From contig CM046294.1 of the NCBI GenBank assembly GCA_025267735.1, forward strand, positions 44,925,570-44,989,569: 64,000 nucleotides of DNA. Reading direction: 5' to 3'. Below, one piece after another: positions 1-12,405 of the stretch (positions are counted from its first letter, which is position 1; each line of letters starts with the position of its first letter). Position numbers and translations under genes: made by a program. This DNA comes from Mactra quadrangularis. Lineage: Eukaryota; Mollusca; Bivalvia; Venerida; Mactridae. The notes below the pieces were generated by a model. It saw nothing but the letters and a program-made list of their open reading frames with translations, made no database searches and had not been told where the DNA came from.

Positions 1-3000
1 ATGCATTTAATGCATGCCCCGTGCTGCAAAAATGCTAACTAATAACGTACTTCAGACTATGTGGGCGAATCCGAGGATGTAGCAAACATACTATCAATTT
101 TCTACAATAGAAGCATTTTAAACTTTTCAATTTATAAATAGTGCTTATTGCAGAATATAAATTCAGAAAAGACATCATAATGATGTTGCAAGCAATATTG
201 TGAAAACATATTTATGGGAAATATAATTCATTATGGAATAAAATATGAAATTCAGGAAAAATATTCTTTATTAAAATTGTTGGTATCATAAATTAAATAG
301 GAAATTCAGTCAATGTGCAACTTGAAATTTATATGTAAATATGTCCTTGAACAAGCCGAAGCAACAGAAATTTCATATTATTAATATGCAGTTAGAAATA
401 TTCTATGAGAGTCACTGCTGTTGTACCATTTATCATTGGCGAATATTATTATAACAATTTTGCAATGCGGAACTTCTGCCTAGGTGTGGGTTGTCTAAGA
501 TATAATACATACCATAGTGACTTATGTAATTATGACAAATTGTCTCAATTTATCCTCGTTATTTGGTTTTATGATTCCCTATAGCGTCTTGACTATTGCA
601 TTAGCAGTCTTGCATACATTTCATATTATTTCACATGGGGATTGTATAAAAAATGACATCTGATAGAAAACACCATCTATCTCAATTTGATCATACTGTA
701 GTTATGTTTGATGTTAATGCATTGATATTGTCTTATTAAATGTCGGATTAAAAATTTGTAAATTAATTGCTTAGACTATTAATGACAAACGTTAAAACGA
801 CTGTCAATTTCATTTTAATTTCTGCTACTGTAGGTAAAAACTTTCCCAATTAAATATCATTCAAAATCATAGCGTAATATTCAGATACCGTATCAGCAGA
901 TATTTAATTGACGTTTGTAGAATTACGTACATCATATTTGTTATATCATTAATTGTATTATCCCAGAAAACATAGAACATATGGCTTAAGATTTTTTTTT
1001 ATAAATCATCTAAATAAAAACTATTGATGAGACGTAATTTAAATTGACCATGAAACTTTTGAATTCGAATTTATAATCAATAACTGTTGCTTTTAATTCT
1101 AATATTTTCGGCACGAAAGGACCAACTTTGTTCGATACTAAGTAGAGTGAAGTCTTATTTTTAATAAATATGAAATCAAAGAGAAAAATATATAAATATA
1201 ACAATTCAAACGGTGTGTAACGTGTACATATTTATACTTGAAATATCCCAAAATTCATGTCTCTTATATCTCAATAAACGCTAAGCATCTATTATATGGA
1301 ACTCTTATATCTTGAGGACTTGACATTTTAATGTTTATAATTGTGTTCACAAAAATGGGGTTCTCGCATTTTATACTTTCAGTGACAACGGAAAAGCAAT
1401 TTGAAACAGGTTTATATTCAATGAAACAAACGTCGTGATAAATGTTATAAATTGCTTGAATATTCTAGCCTTGGTTCGAATAATATCCAAAATCTACATA
1501 GTTGTTAATATGAACACGTGTTATCCAAAAAGCACAGTACTGGGGACCAGGAAGCGGACTTGAGTGTGATTAATCAAAGTTGCAAGAAAAGAACTGCTTT
1601 CAAGGTCGAGATAAATACATTATTTATTTAACTAAACAAACAAAACACTATTACATGATTCTGGAAGGTATATTAATCTGAATAATTTTTTTTAGAATTT
1701 TAGCGAGATCTATCTCATTGATGTTTTCTTACAAAGATACAATCAATCAATCATTCTGAGATTCAATTATTGTAACAACAATCACATATCTATCATCACG
1801 TTTATCTGTATCGCTTATCTCTGAATAACCTAAAATAATTTGTTCAAATTCACAAAACACATTTGCATCATACATCTTTTGTCCCACCTGTATAAATAAT
1901 ATTGTTTGATATTAGATTGATGATCAAGTATGTTTTATTCTTCCAACGATTCTTGGAATCAAATGATCAAGTTTGATATTTAAATTAATACTAATATTGG
2001 CTGCATATTCCTTCAATGAATTTTCAATTGCACATTCTCGCAACCAAATAATATTATTACGTATTACAGCAGTAAAATCATTTTTTTCGACTGTTCTTTT
2101 GAAGGTGGAAACCCATTAAGTATATTGTTTGCATTTTTATGATATCCCTTTCAAAACAAAAAATAAAATAAAATTGAAAATATTTTTTTCCTTTTTTTAC
2201 TCTGCGGTAGGTCTGAGTTGATTCTGCTTCTGTTTCTGATTTGTTTGTTGACACCTTTGTTTCAGTATTAAAATCAAATATCATGAATATACCTTACTTA
2301 GTAATTAAATCATTGCCTTATTTCATTACGACGTGAGTCATATCATCTGGTATTCAATACTGAATATTTGAAAGTAAAACACTTGTTATATTTTGGGAAA
2401 AAATTCAGTTTGAAAAATAATACATTTATTAAGCTTGTTTAAGAATAAAACAAACATTAACAAAAACACTCTATCACACTTGGTTCAGATTATGTTGTGT
2501 CCCGATTTTATAATTATACACAAAACACGGCATTTACAAGGAAATATGTTCTGATGTGAACGTAGAACTGCAGTTCTAAAGTGAATTATTTAATGAAAAA
2601 CATTATGCAGTTGAGAAGTAACAAGTTTTTTAATCCCTAGTATTACATTACTGTGTAATGTAAGAAGATCTGAAAACTTGTTAGAGATTATTCCATCATT
2701 ATTAAACATGTTAACACGAAAAATAGAAGTTCAATTATTATCATGGGGAATATATCCAAGAAATTTAAGTTTTCATTTAACTCAGTATAATACACTTCTG
2801 TGAATTCTAAACTTTCTTGGAAAGATGAGTAGGTGGATTGTCTGACGTGATATGACTTATTTAATGTGTTGCTACGACGTAAAACAAGAAAAAAACTCTA
2901 TTAATATCATTCTAAATTTCTAATTGACGAAGTCGTATAGATAGTAGATACATTACTCTCTCGCGTAACCTAAATATACGTCCAGCAATTAGATCGCAAT

Positions 3001-3910
3001 TTATTTAATTAAACAAAACGCATTCTAAATAACACCAACTTCCCAAATTAGTAGTTCATCATAATAAAACAGTCACACAGGATTACATAACCTCATCTAT
3101 CAACCTCTTGGATATTTTTTGTCATCGAAGACTAAAAGATGCTTTAACTGATGTGCATGCAAGAGCAATTATACAACAGTAATTAAGGCAAACGACATAA
3201 TATTGTTTCACAATAAAGCCGCACCACACCTTTGTTTAAATGATGTGTAAATGTTCTAATATGTGATTCCCAAAGGCCTATTTGTATTGAATTGCAATAT
3301 TGCACAACCCTTTAGAGAGTAATATGCATACATAAGACTGCTGATTGTTGAACACTTCAGGTACTAAAACAAGCGATTCACTAGCTAAAATTGGGACAAT
3401 TAGTTACAATTACATAATGATAAAAATCACTGTAGTATGCAACATTTCTCCGTTACGATGTGACACACATTCAAAGGAAAAGGCTGGTCGCTATGTGTGT
3501 CGCTAAGACATAACATTGCTGCAAGGAACACCGCTATTAATGCTAATTATGTTAAGATGAAATAAATTTAGAGAAAATATTTTCCAATCTTGATATAACA
3601 ATGTACAACAGAATGCCAATGGCGGTATATTAAATGAGAATTACTTCAAACCCTGAAGCATATCATAATCTATAGTTAATGGTTCCTGAATTACATAAAA
3701 TGAATCATGAATTGCTTAAATTTGATAAGATGTTCTTAACAGTAATTAATATCATTTTTTTAATTACAAATGTACACGCGAATGTAGAAACAATAAAATT
3801 TGTTTCGCAATTGATCTTTTTTTTATGTCTTCAGGGTAATTTCTTTGTATCGACAAATGAGATTTTTTTTGTAATGCAAATTTTGAAATACAAAGCACAT
3901 CTCCCCATTT
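1..3910. other. Unannotated AT-rich stretch
   Basis: No open reading frame here has recognisable protein character or flanking splice signals; the longest are 60-90 codons and look random. The sequence is AT-rich with scattered homopolymers. A short inverted repeat lies at 3462-3502 (GACACACAT ... ATGTGTGTC). It could be intergenic DNA or intron; nothing decides between them. Confidence 0.5.
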
Positions 3911-3963
3911 GGCCCTGTGATCATGCAGACTTGCGCGCTACCAACTGAGCTTAGCCGGGCGGC
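3911..3963 (-). repeat. SINE family A, tRNA-like head fragment
   Basis: Read on the minus strand this matches the first part of the tRNA-Lys-like head of SINE family A (GCCGCCCGGCT, then AGCTCAGTTGGTAGC, the A-box region). The match fades before the T-arm and there is no SINE body, so it is a remnant and not a tRNA gene. The A-box region has an extra base compared with the better copy at 33922-34217. Confidence 0.7.
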
Positions 3964-6900
3964 TTAATAACGTATGTCTTTAGGTTTACGGTCTGTACAA
4001 TGTTGTCTTCAATCGCTTTTGGCGTTTAAAATACAGTGCTGCTGTACAGTAGTGTCCAGCATTATCATATACTTTATAAGTAAGTAATGCACTATTGATA
4101 ATGGAAGCGTTCACTGCTCTTTAGTTTACATCAAAAGAACCAGAAAAGGTAAAAATCCTGTAAAATGATCAGTATAATTCGGTCAGTCTACTCCTAACTT
4201 GCTAATTTTCCATAATCAGTCTGTAAAATGAAGCTTTAATAAGGTGTTGTAGGTAACGTTATTTTCTCAGAAAACTTTTGTCTGAATATATATCAACATT
4301 ACCCATCTATACAAAGCTTTTAGAGTTTCCTTTTAGCTAAAAGCTAACCCATTATTTTCATTATGTCTATTAGGAGTTTTTTTTATATATACATGTACAA
4401 TATTATTCTTAATTACATAAGGCTAGGACATAATCTGTTTGTTCCGGCAAAAGACGGGAAACTGGTGATTTACTAACTTATTTATGTATATAGGCGAAAG
4501 AAAAGAAAACCTTGAAGCGGTTGAGATATACAAAGTCATTTCTATACCATGTGAACTATAACAAGTGAGGAAAGAATATTGGCGTCGAAGATTATGCCAA
4601 TTCATAGAAAGAAATGCTAATTGCCATTACCTTAATGCCCCGAGGAATGAATAATGAACATTCACAAATTATTTACCGACGCGAATTTCTTGATGCTCTC
4701 TTCATTAAAACCAAGATTAATGCTGAAATAAAACGATTTGAAAGAACGCGTGTTCGCTATCGTAAAATTAATCAAATTAAAAACGTGATGTAATTTAAGA
4801 TAATCTTGTGTGACATTAATCACCGACTCTACTGAAGTCTTCATTTATTTTTATATATTTTGTTGCAGACAAATGTATTCCTGCGAGGTCAGCTAGTGAT
4901 AATTGATATCATTTAACGCAATGACGTAGCATCTAACGATGGTCAAAACAGTGTTGTATGAAATGTTCGATTATACTTGAATGGTGAGTGTGTTTTATTA
5001 TTTATTATATAAGTGATTATTCTAGAGTTCCAAACGGCGATGCTTTGTTACGTTTCTGATGAAATTGTTTGGATTGCAAAGGATCTATTCTGTTAATTAT
5101 AGCATTTGAATTACCTTTTAACACCTGCACAGGGTGTTTTATAATATATGATACACTTTTAACCAAATGCCTTGCTTATGTAAGACTATCCGTATTCTGT
5201 AAATCGTAGTATTTGGATTACATTTAAACGCCTCTACATGTATAAACATATCAAAACTAGTTATCCTATTACATAGAGTTATCACGTAGAATATTACTGT
5301 ATCAACCATAAACGGCAATGATTTTAAATCTGCATACACATTTATTATTATTGTATCATTTTCGAGTTTAGATCATAATATATAAGCTTACTAAAATCAA
5401 ACGCAAAATACGAATAATTAGAAACAATGCAGAAAATAAAAATTTTCTGGAATGAATCAATCAAACGTGTATCTTGCAAGATAAGATAAATATTTGACAA
5501 GTTACGATACAATTCAGAACTTTCTATCAACACGTCTTGTAAAGTATGTAGTAAATAGACATCTGAATGGAAGTCTTCACATTCCTCTTAAATTGTATGA
5601 ACATTTACACGAATTTAACTGTTAAATGTATTAATGCATTCTTATCTAAAGTAGCAGTGTCGTGTGTGTTTATGTTAAGGTTTTTTGATTTATTCTATTA
5701 TAACTTCTTCATGTGCAGTGTAGATTTTAAAGATTAAAATCTTCTCATTAACTACTGAGTGATGTTTAAACGATAACAATGCCTTACGCTTGCCTACCAC
5801 AGACTTATTTCCTAGATGTTTGATTCTTTGAATATTTTGCAATAATTGGTAACTTTGAACATGTCCAACTTCTTATTTCTATTGAATGTAATTTTTTAAT
5901 CTTTATGACAGAGTAATAGTGTTTTAGGCTAAATAAATTTTTTATGTTTTAAACTTCAAATATGAAAATATCGACCCGGTTAGCAACATACAAGGCAATA
6001 AGCAAACGAAATGTGTTTAGAAATGTGATTAAATTATCTAAGCTTTATTTTTTCTGAATATATCTTTTAAGTTTGTGTTTTAGGCTAAATAATTTTTTGT
6101 TCATCATGTTTTCTAACTGAAATTAAGCGTATTAGTGAATATAAAAAAATCCGCTTTTGACACAGCCGTATTCAATAATTTGCTGATGATAGGGTCCATG
6201 CCATTATCCGATACATAACGCAGCGATGGCTCAAATACTTTGTTACTATCACTCGGTAGGACTTTAATAAACAGTAGACAATGCCGGAAAGCCCCATTGA
6301 CAAACCTCGTAGCAGATAGTCTATTTCCTTTAACTATTAATAATTGATCGGTCCATCCAAATCTTCCAAATCAATTTCAAAATGTGTTTTAGTGTATATC
6401 TCACCTGTCCACTGAACGTATCATACGATAATTGTAAAATTTAAAGACATTCGATAGACGGATTTGGGAAAACATACCACCACTGCTTATCAAGCCGATT
6501 GCGATAACATTTTAAATGTCTTATCAACACGTCTTAATTTTTATGTAGTAATGAGACATTTATATTCAAATGTAGCATTCCTTTAACAGTTGCATCAACA
6601 GTAACACCGTTTTAAACATTAAAACTGTTCAAAGTTCAGATAAATATGTCACGTTAAGTACAAGATAAGCGATCTCCAGTATTTTAATCATTGTGTTCGA
6701 AAGCTACAGGGTGAGATTGCCAATATAAAGATGTCTTATTGCTTGTCTACTTAACATTGCGTTTTTGTTTAAATTTATCTGCGATAGTTTCAATGTTAAC
6801 TTAACTAATACATATTCCCTTAATTATAATAGGTTAGTTCTGATTTTAAAATGAAGATAAAATTAAATTACAAAAAAGTACTTTAAATTCAGATATTGTA

Positions 6901-8094
6901 TCGTCTCAGTAAGATCTTACATTTTAATCAACTTCTATCGTAAATTGACATCAACTTAACTGCGAACAACAGACAAAATAATATCTAGCTAGTGTTGCTA
7001 CGAAGTTGTTAAACAAGTTAACTCAACACTTAAAATCATTGACAACGTGTAAGATGGAGACTGGTTATACATTTATTTAGTTTATTATTATGGACATTAA
7101 GTAAACAATGTTTGTATAGTGCATCAGAATGTTTAATTTTACTTTTAGCTACGCTCGCCAAACAAATGCGAAACACTAGTGCTTAATTGTTTTTTTCAAT
7201 TTATTGTTTACATTTATGTCATATAATTATTGTTTAATGTTTTGTTGGTAAACTTTAATTTGTGAATGCGTGTGAACATCAAGTTTTTCATTTTTTATTT
7301 GCAATTAAAAGCAAAACAACACAATTGAATGATTTAGTTTTATTCATCATGAAATGAAAACGCCTGAAACTAAAAAGTCTTAAGTTCAATGTAATAAAAC
7401 TTGATTAATTAATAATTGCCTCTGCACTCTCACTGCTCGCGCATTGCAACTGTATATAATGTTTAATTGCATTTCGACGAACGGCGTTGAAAATGACATT
7501 GGTAAAATAAAGCCTCTTTTTGACGGCATTTCATCAGTGATGCGTTTGAAATTGTCTTGAGATCAATCCCCGATGGATGTTAAGTTGTATGTTTCCCTGT
7601 AAGACGACTGTGTAATTAAGATAGCTAATCGGAATTTCTTTATTGTATGCATTTTTGTAGACTAAAGTTCAAGCTCAAAAGCAGTGTATATATTCCTACG
7701 TTAATTTTGAGCGTATTTGATTAGCACGTTGTCTGGTCTGAACGTTGTCATTAGTGTAAAAATGATAGTAATGTCGTCAGACGTTTCAATAAATGCATAT
7801 GTCTGTTTAATCTACCTACACGCATTCTGCATAAATATAGTATGTAATGAATTGAATTTAGTAGTCTATGCTTGCTGATATTTTAGGTTTGAAACTGTAT
7901 TTTTGTAAATGATGGGTTAATTGATAAAATTGTGCAATTGCATTACTTAAAGCTTTTGAGAAAATGAGCAAATTCCTTATTGTTGATTTAGGCTGTTATA
8001 AAGATACGCGCTGGAATGTTAAAGAGTCGCTTTTACTGATAAGCATATGCTATTCACCGTATTTCTAAGGATATCTAATCATGGCGGCACTTGT
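3964..8094. other. Unannotated AT-rich stretch with weak old repeats
   Basis: No supported gene. Two weak internal similarities were noticed. A phrase of about 25 bases (GTGTTTTAGGCTAAATAA) occurs at about 5921 and 6076. Segments near 5525-5600 and 6520-6600 share ATCAACACGTCTT and a following TATGTAGTAA-like string. Both suggest an old local duplication, now strongly diverged. Confidence 0.45.
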
Positions 8095-8226
8095 GTGTCA
8101 CTGACGAATATCATCTAGGAACTAGTAAATAGTAAAATCCAGATTTAGCCCTTCCAGGAACGGCAAGTATATTGGCTGGTCGTGGTGATATGACCTATAC
8201 AATGTGTTGCTACGGCAGTAAAACCT
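8095..8226 (+). repeat. SINE family A, 5'-truncated copy
   Basis: This keeps the second half of family A: CACTGACGAA, then the AAATCCAGATTTAGCC segment, and the terminal TATGACCTATACAATGTGTTGCTACGG tail region (split here across 8188-8215). The tRNA head and first body part are absent. It ends 80 bases beyond the stop codon of the C1q gene on the opposite strand, so it may lie in or near that gene's 3' UTR. Confidence 0.75.
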
Positions 8227-8307
8227 ACCGAAATACATGAAATAGATAACGACGTAAAATACAAACAAAATGTTTATTTTGTTGATCAGAAATATATTAC
8301 TGAAAGA

Positions 8308-8699
8308 TTATTGATACAACAGAAAACCAGAAAACGAGGAGTGTTTGTCTCCGTAAATATTCTCCCCCATATTCGTATTTTGTACGTAAACGTCATCACC
8401 TTGTTGAAGATAAATAACAATCATCTGCGATGACTGGATACGAACGTCATATTTTGCAAATATATTTCCATTAACAACTAAATTTGCCCATGCTCGTTCT
8501 TCATTATGGTCTAGTGTGACGCTAAACACATAAACTCCCGAAACAGGTGCGATGAAGGAACCATGGCGGCTGTTGTAACCATTGCCTATATTGGTAACCA
8601 CGTTGTCAAATGTAATGTCTTGGTTTGCTCCCATGTTAAGTATGTGGTTTTCAAGAGAAGCGAAGAATGCCACTTTGGTTAAAGCAATGCGTCTGTTAC
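8308..8699 (-). CDS. C1q-domain protein, terminal exon (C1q domain)
   Basis: The last coding exon encodes 129 residues and a TAA stop at 8308-8310. It is an almost complete globular C1q domain. Visible hallmarks are the opening VAFFASLENH, the ITFDNVVTNIGNGYN strand-turn, SFIAPVSGVYVFSVTL with its aromatic core, and the closing SSFSGFLLYQ. C1q domains of about 130 residues trimerise into a jelly-roll head; secreted bivalve members act mainly as pattern-recognition lectins. A strong acceptor (TTATCTTTTTGCAG on the minus strand) precedes the exon at 8700. Splicing to the exon at 9153-9548 restores a split Arg codon (C|GT) and gives LLPRNRRIALTKVAFF in frame. Position 8671-8673 is GTG (Val inside the domain), not a start codon. 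The domain is certain by motif; ligand and tissue are unknown. Confidence 0.93.
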
Positions 8700-9152
8700 C
8701 TGCAAAAAGATAAACACTAATTAAGAATCGTCATTAGCGCGTTTGAGTTCTGAATAAAACGTGTGGTTTTGATTCCCATCAGAGGTATGAAACCGATTGA
8801 TGGTACTGGCAAACATTACCAATTTCAACAATGTAAACCTTTATAAAAATATTTCATTTGTGTAAAACAACCTAAATTCAGTAAAGCAATTGTCTGTATG
8901 CAAAATTATGTTAAATGTTAAAATGTGCCACTATTTTTTCAACCGCATAAGTATAGGAATAGCTGTGTTTTTCTTTGCTGATATTCTATATGTCTCACAA
9001 GCAAGTTTGCCTTAAAATAGTAAGATAGTGTATGTTCTTAACACAATTTCAAGGCACTGAATAGTAATTCAAAAGTGTCAAGGTATTGGTTAAATCTAAG
9101 ATGGAGTAGATTTAACCATACTTATAAAAATAATCATAAAAGTATACATTAC
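8700..9152 (-). other. Phase-1 intron of the C1q-domain gene
   Basis: The donor is CTC|GTAATG at 9152 and the acceptor TTTTTGCAG|GT ends at 8700, both on the minus strand. The reading frame is continuous across the junction. The intron is 453 bases, AT-rich, and contains a perfect 11-bp hairpin at 9088-9117 (GGTTAAATCTA / TAGATTTAACC, 8-base loop) about 35 bases inside the donor. Splicing is inferred, not demonstrated. Confidence 0.85.
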
Positions 9153-9548
9153 GAGGTAAAAGCTCTGTCTGTACAATCGTTGTTACGTTCGACTTTATAA
9201 ATGAACTCTTGCGTTCGGGTGAGGTACGTTGTGGGTTTTCATTGTCGGTAGTTGAATTCTCAAACTTAGCCGAATCGTCACCAACCACCGCTTCTTCTGG
9301 TTGAGGTTCAATGACCTTTTCTTCCTCGTGATTATGTTTAAACTCGTCTGGTGCACTCGACTGCGTGTGGGAAATTGTTGCATAATTGTGATCAATATTT
9401 TTGTTATCCTGTCCTTCATGGTGGTGTCCAGTCTCTGTAGATCCACTATAATGTTTCTGAAGAAACAGGCGTTCATTGGATTCCAGTACTGCAATACGCT
9501 GTTCAAGAGATCTAATCTTGAATTCATACGATGTGGTTAGCTCTCCGA
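9153..9548 (-). CDS. C1q-domain protein, coiled-coil and acidic linker exon
   Basis: This internal exon (131 full codons, intron phase 1 on both sides) feeds in frame into the C1q domain exon. Near its start it encodes a short coiled coil (IRSLEQRIAVLESNERLFL, with Leu/Ile at heptad spacing). A His-rich patch (around TGHHHEGQDN) follows, then a long acidic Glu/Asp-rich linker and a basic end (SPERKSSFIKSNVTTIVQTE). There are no Gly-X-Y repeats, so this is a coiled-coil type C1q protein, not a collagen-like one. The coiled coil probably drives trimerisation. The frame contains no Met, and an in-frame TAA lies upstream of the acceptor (CCATAG at 9549), so an upstream exon with start codon and signal peptide must exist. 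I did not find it. The Met-initiated frame at 9195-9527 is a different, spurious frame. Confidence 0.85.
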
Positions 9549-12273
9549 CTATGGCAGATACATATTAATCAATTTCGGTCTTTAAATTATTTGAGAGTTT
9601 CATATCTATTACATTATTATCACTGGTCACAAAATCACTAATGCATATAAAAAAAACAGAAATAATATTTTAGAAAGTTTCCACATTTTGCATCGACAGT
9701 AGACTATCGCTAAGACCAAAATGAGAACTAAAAGTACAAACAGACATAAGTAAAGATCAAAGATTATCGTAAACTTGTTGACACAATTCCCTTTTTTGTA
9801 TATGTATGCTTTAAATGTAAAAGTCTATAAAGAATTACCAACAAATTAGACACAATAGTTATTTAAAATATTGATAAGAATGACATACAAAATTTTATTC
9901 ACATAGTGCACTTTCGACAAATATTTTTTAACCTTTAGCAAATTCTATGTCATTCTGTGCATAGCAGTTGTAAATTCTTTAACATTATCTTTTATTAAAA
10001 AACTTTTCATTACCAAACCAAACCAAACTACTAACATAAGTTGATGATCCAACGATCTTGTTTGAGCGATAAAATTGTATTGTGTTTGTATTATTTTATT
10101 TTGAAGAACAAAAACTTGTGATAAAATATTACTATTCTTAATCTATCAGTGACAATCTGCAAATTTTTATCCCTGAGCCTTAATGCTAGGGGCTATTTGT
10201 GCATGGATACATCTCTTATGTCACCAAAGAGACAATTCATTTCCTAGCAGAGTCCTCTGATAACAAGTTGTAACACTTCGGCAACATTAAATGATTAATC
10301 AACTCCTGCTGCTTGCCATTAATTGATTGTTGAAATATTAATGCCACAGCAAATGTTTAATATGATTGCACAAAAAACTAATATTGACACAACTAGGGCA
10401 ACCAGTGATGAAATACATGAGTCAAGTCAATTGGTTATTCAATGTTGTAGCAAACAAATGCATAAGTTTGTTGTAAAAATGACAAATATTATCAAAATAG
10501 GCCAACCGGTTGTTAAATACATGAGAAAACTGATAACATTAATTAAATGTTACAGTGCGACTCCATGCCGGATTTTATATAAAATAAAGAAAAAAGATGA
10601 GGAAAATATCAGAAACAAATAGCATTAAAAGCACAGACCTTTCACGCGAGTCATAGGAATATTTTATTTATTTTATTTTAAATTTTGAAAAGGGCGTCAC
10701 AAACGAAAAAGATAATAATAAACTAGGTGTTTTGCCTTTGAACGAACAGTCAGAGTTAAAAATATATATTGCATTACTTGCGCATTCTGATGCCGTTGAA
10801 CAAATTAAATACAGACAATAATGAAAGTTGGTGTCTATTTCTGCTGGAATAAATTTTCGGTATAAAATTGTAAAAACGTACTAGTAAAGTGTTTCACCGA
10901 AAAGTAGTAAAGTAGATAATTTGACATAACTACAGTGTTAAATGTTCTAACTATCACATGAATATTTAGACTGCAGAATATTATAGGAATCCAGTTTTAG
11001 AACACATTAGAAAATATAGGAAGATTTTGATAGTACCCGCATGCGTGACAATCGTTTGTAAAGAAAAGAAAGTGTTCGTTTTTACAAACACGCGTCTCTT
11101 TTAGTTGATTTTGTAGAAACCCGCATTCCATAAACATATAACATGTTAATTATATAGTGATTTACAAAGTTAACTTAAAAAAAGGAACCCCCAATTCATC
11201 AAGACGAAATTTACTCTGACATTTAACGTTTGAAGTTAATATACTAAGTTTTGTCGATGGTTAGATGTTAGTTTTTTATTTGAGTCTTTCTGCTCTGTAG
11301 GATGCATCATGTATGCACTATTGCTAGAATTTACCTATGTCTACGTCAAATCCAGAAAAGGCATAACATAAGAGTTGATTTTTCTCAACGGTGGTGCTAT
11401 TTTGTCTTTTCAAACGTCTTTTCTGTGACCTTCCTCATATTTTCTCAATCTGAATTGATACTAACTACAGCAGGAACTAGTATGTGTCTTTGGTGATTTC
11501 CTATTTGTATATCACCACGTAGACATATGTTTCAATTTCACAAATCGCGCCTCATAAATATGAAAAATTATATAGCATTTGCTATATGCATGCTATGACT
11601 CTCAGAATCAACGCACCTGTGCGTATAATTCAAAATTGTGCAACCGTATACTTTATTACTCCTCTACCTTAATGTAACTAGGGAAAAGAAAGTTTGTTGA
11701 AATGCAATGGATTGTCATTTAATTACACCAACCAAATCTTTTTGAATGAAAACCAAACAGCTGTGACAGTAGTTTATTTATCATAATTATAATTTAGTAG
11801 AACTTAATTGCACAAAATATAATTCACTTATATATAATAAGTTGATCATAGACGCATACCTATGAATATAATAAATTATTCGTTTTGTCTAAAACGAGTG
11901 CAAACATAAATTAATTAATTTGTCAATGCAGAAAAAAGTCATGATTTATTATTTCAAATACCGCTGTTTACGTGTTAACTAAAAGCAATATAATTATTTT
12001 CATTAAGAAACTGGGTGCAATGGCTTTGCTTACAGACGCCTTGCACCTGACGCCTTCGATGTGTGTTAATTCAATGAAAACAGAAATAAAACAAAACATT
12101 AAACTATTGGTCATTAAGTGTTATTACGTCTTAATTAATTATTTGAGCTGCGACAATTTATTATATTAGCTACACAAATTTCATTATCGATGTTCTTACT
12201 TGTATTTGATACATAATGGCGATACAGGTTTTTATAATAACAATAACTTTTTGTTTACATTGCTACATGGTTT
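9549..12273. other. Unannotated stretch upstream of the C1q exons
   Basis: The missing first exon of the C1q-domain gene should lie here or further right on the minus strand. I found no minus-strand ATG followed by a hydrophobic run ending in a phase-1 donor that I would defend. A plus-strand frame of 99 codons at 10323-10622 resembles no protein I know and has no coding context. A run of CCAAA units occurs near 10014-10028. Confidence 0.4.
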
Positions 12274-12405
12274 TGAGTTGTCGGTCTCGTGGTAGAGTAA
12301 GTTAGTACTGGTGATAGAAAAAGTGTCCAGGAAACCTAAAGTAGGAAGAGCTAGCCGTCGTGTATATGACCTATATATGTGTTGAATGCGACGTTAAAAA
12401 AAGAA
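12274..12405 (+). repeat. SINE family B, headless copy
   Basis: This matches the family B body from GAGTTGTCGG through TAGTACTGGTGATAGAAAAA and GTGTCCAGGAAACC to the tail ATGTGTTGAATGCGACGTTA, followed by an A-rich end. The tRNA-Arg-like head is missing, consistent with 5' truncation during target-primed reverse transcription. Confidence 0.85.

Noticed and set aside
2619..2683. microRNA precursor (AACAAGTTTT ... AAAACTTGTT with inner TTACATTAC hairpin)
   Set aside because: Large asymmetric internal loops and short stem segments; simple AT-rich pairing is common in this DNA.
8671..8673. Start codon for a 121-residue C1q protein
   Set aside because: The codon is GTG inside the domain, and the frame continues upstream to a strong splice acceptor.
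9195..9527. A 110-codon Met-initiated minus-strand frame
   Set aside because: It is a shadow frame. The true frame of this exon has no Met, carries the coiled coil and splices in phase into the C1q domain.
10323..10622. 99-codon plus-strand frame as a gene
   Set aside because: No recognisable motif, no splice or promoter support, and composition typical of AT-rich random frames.
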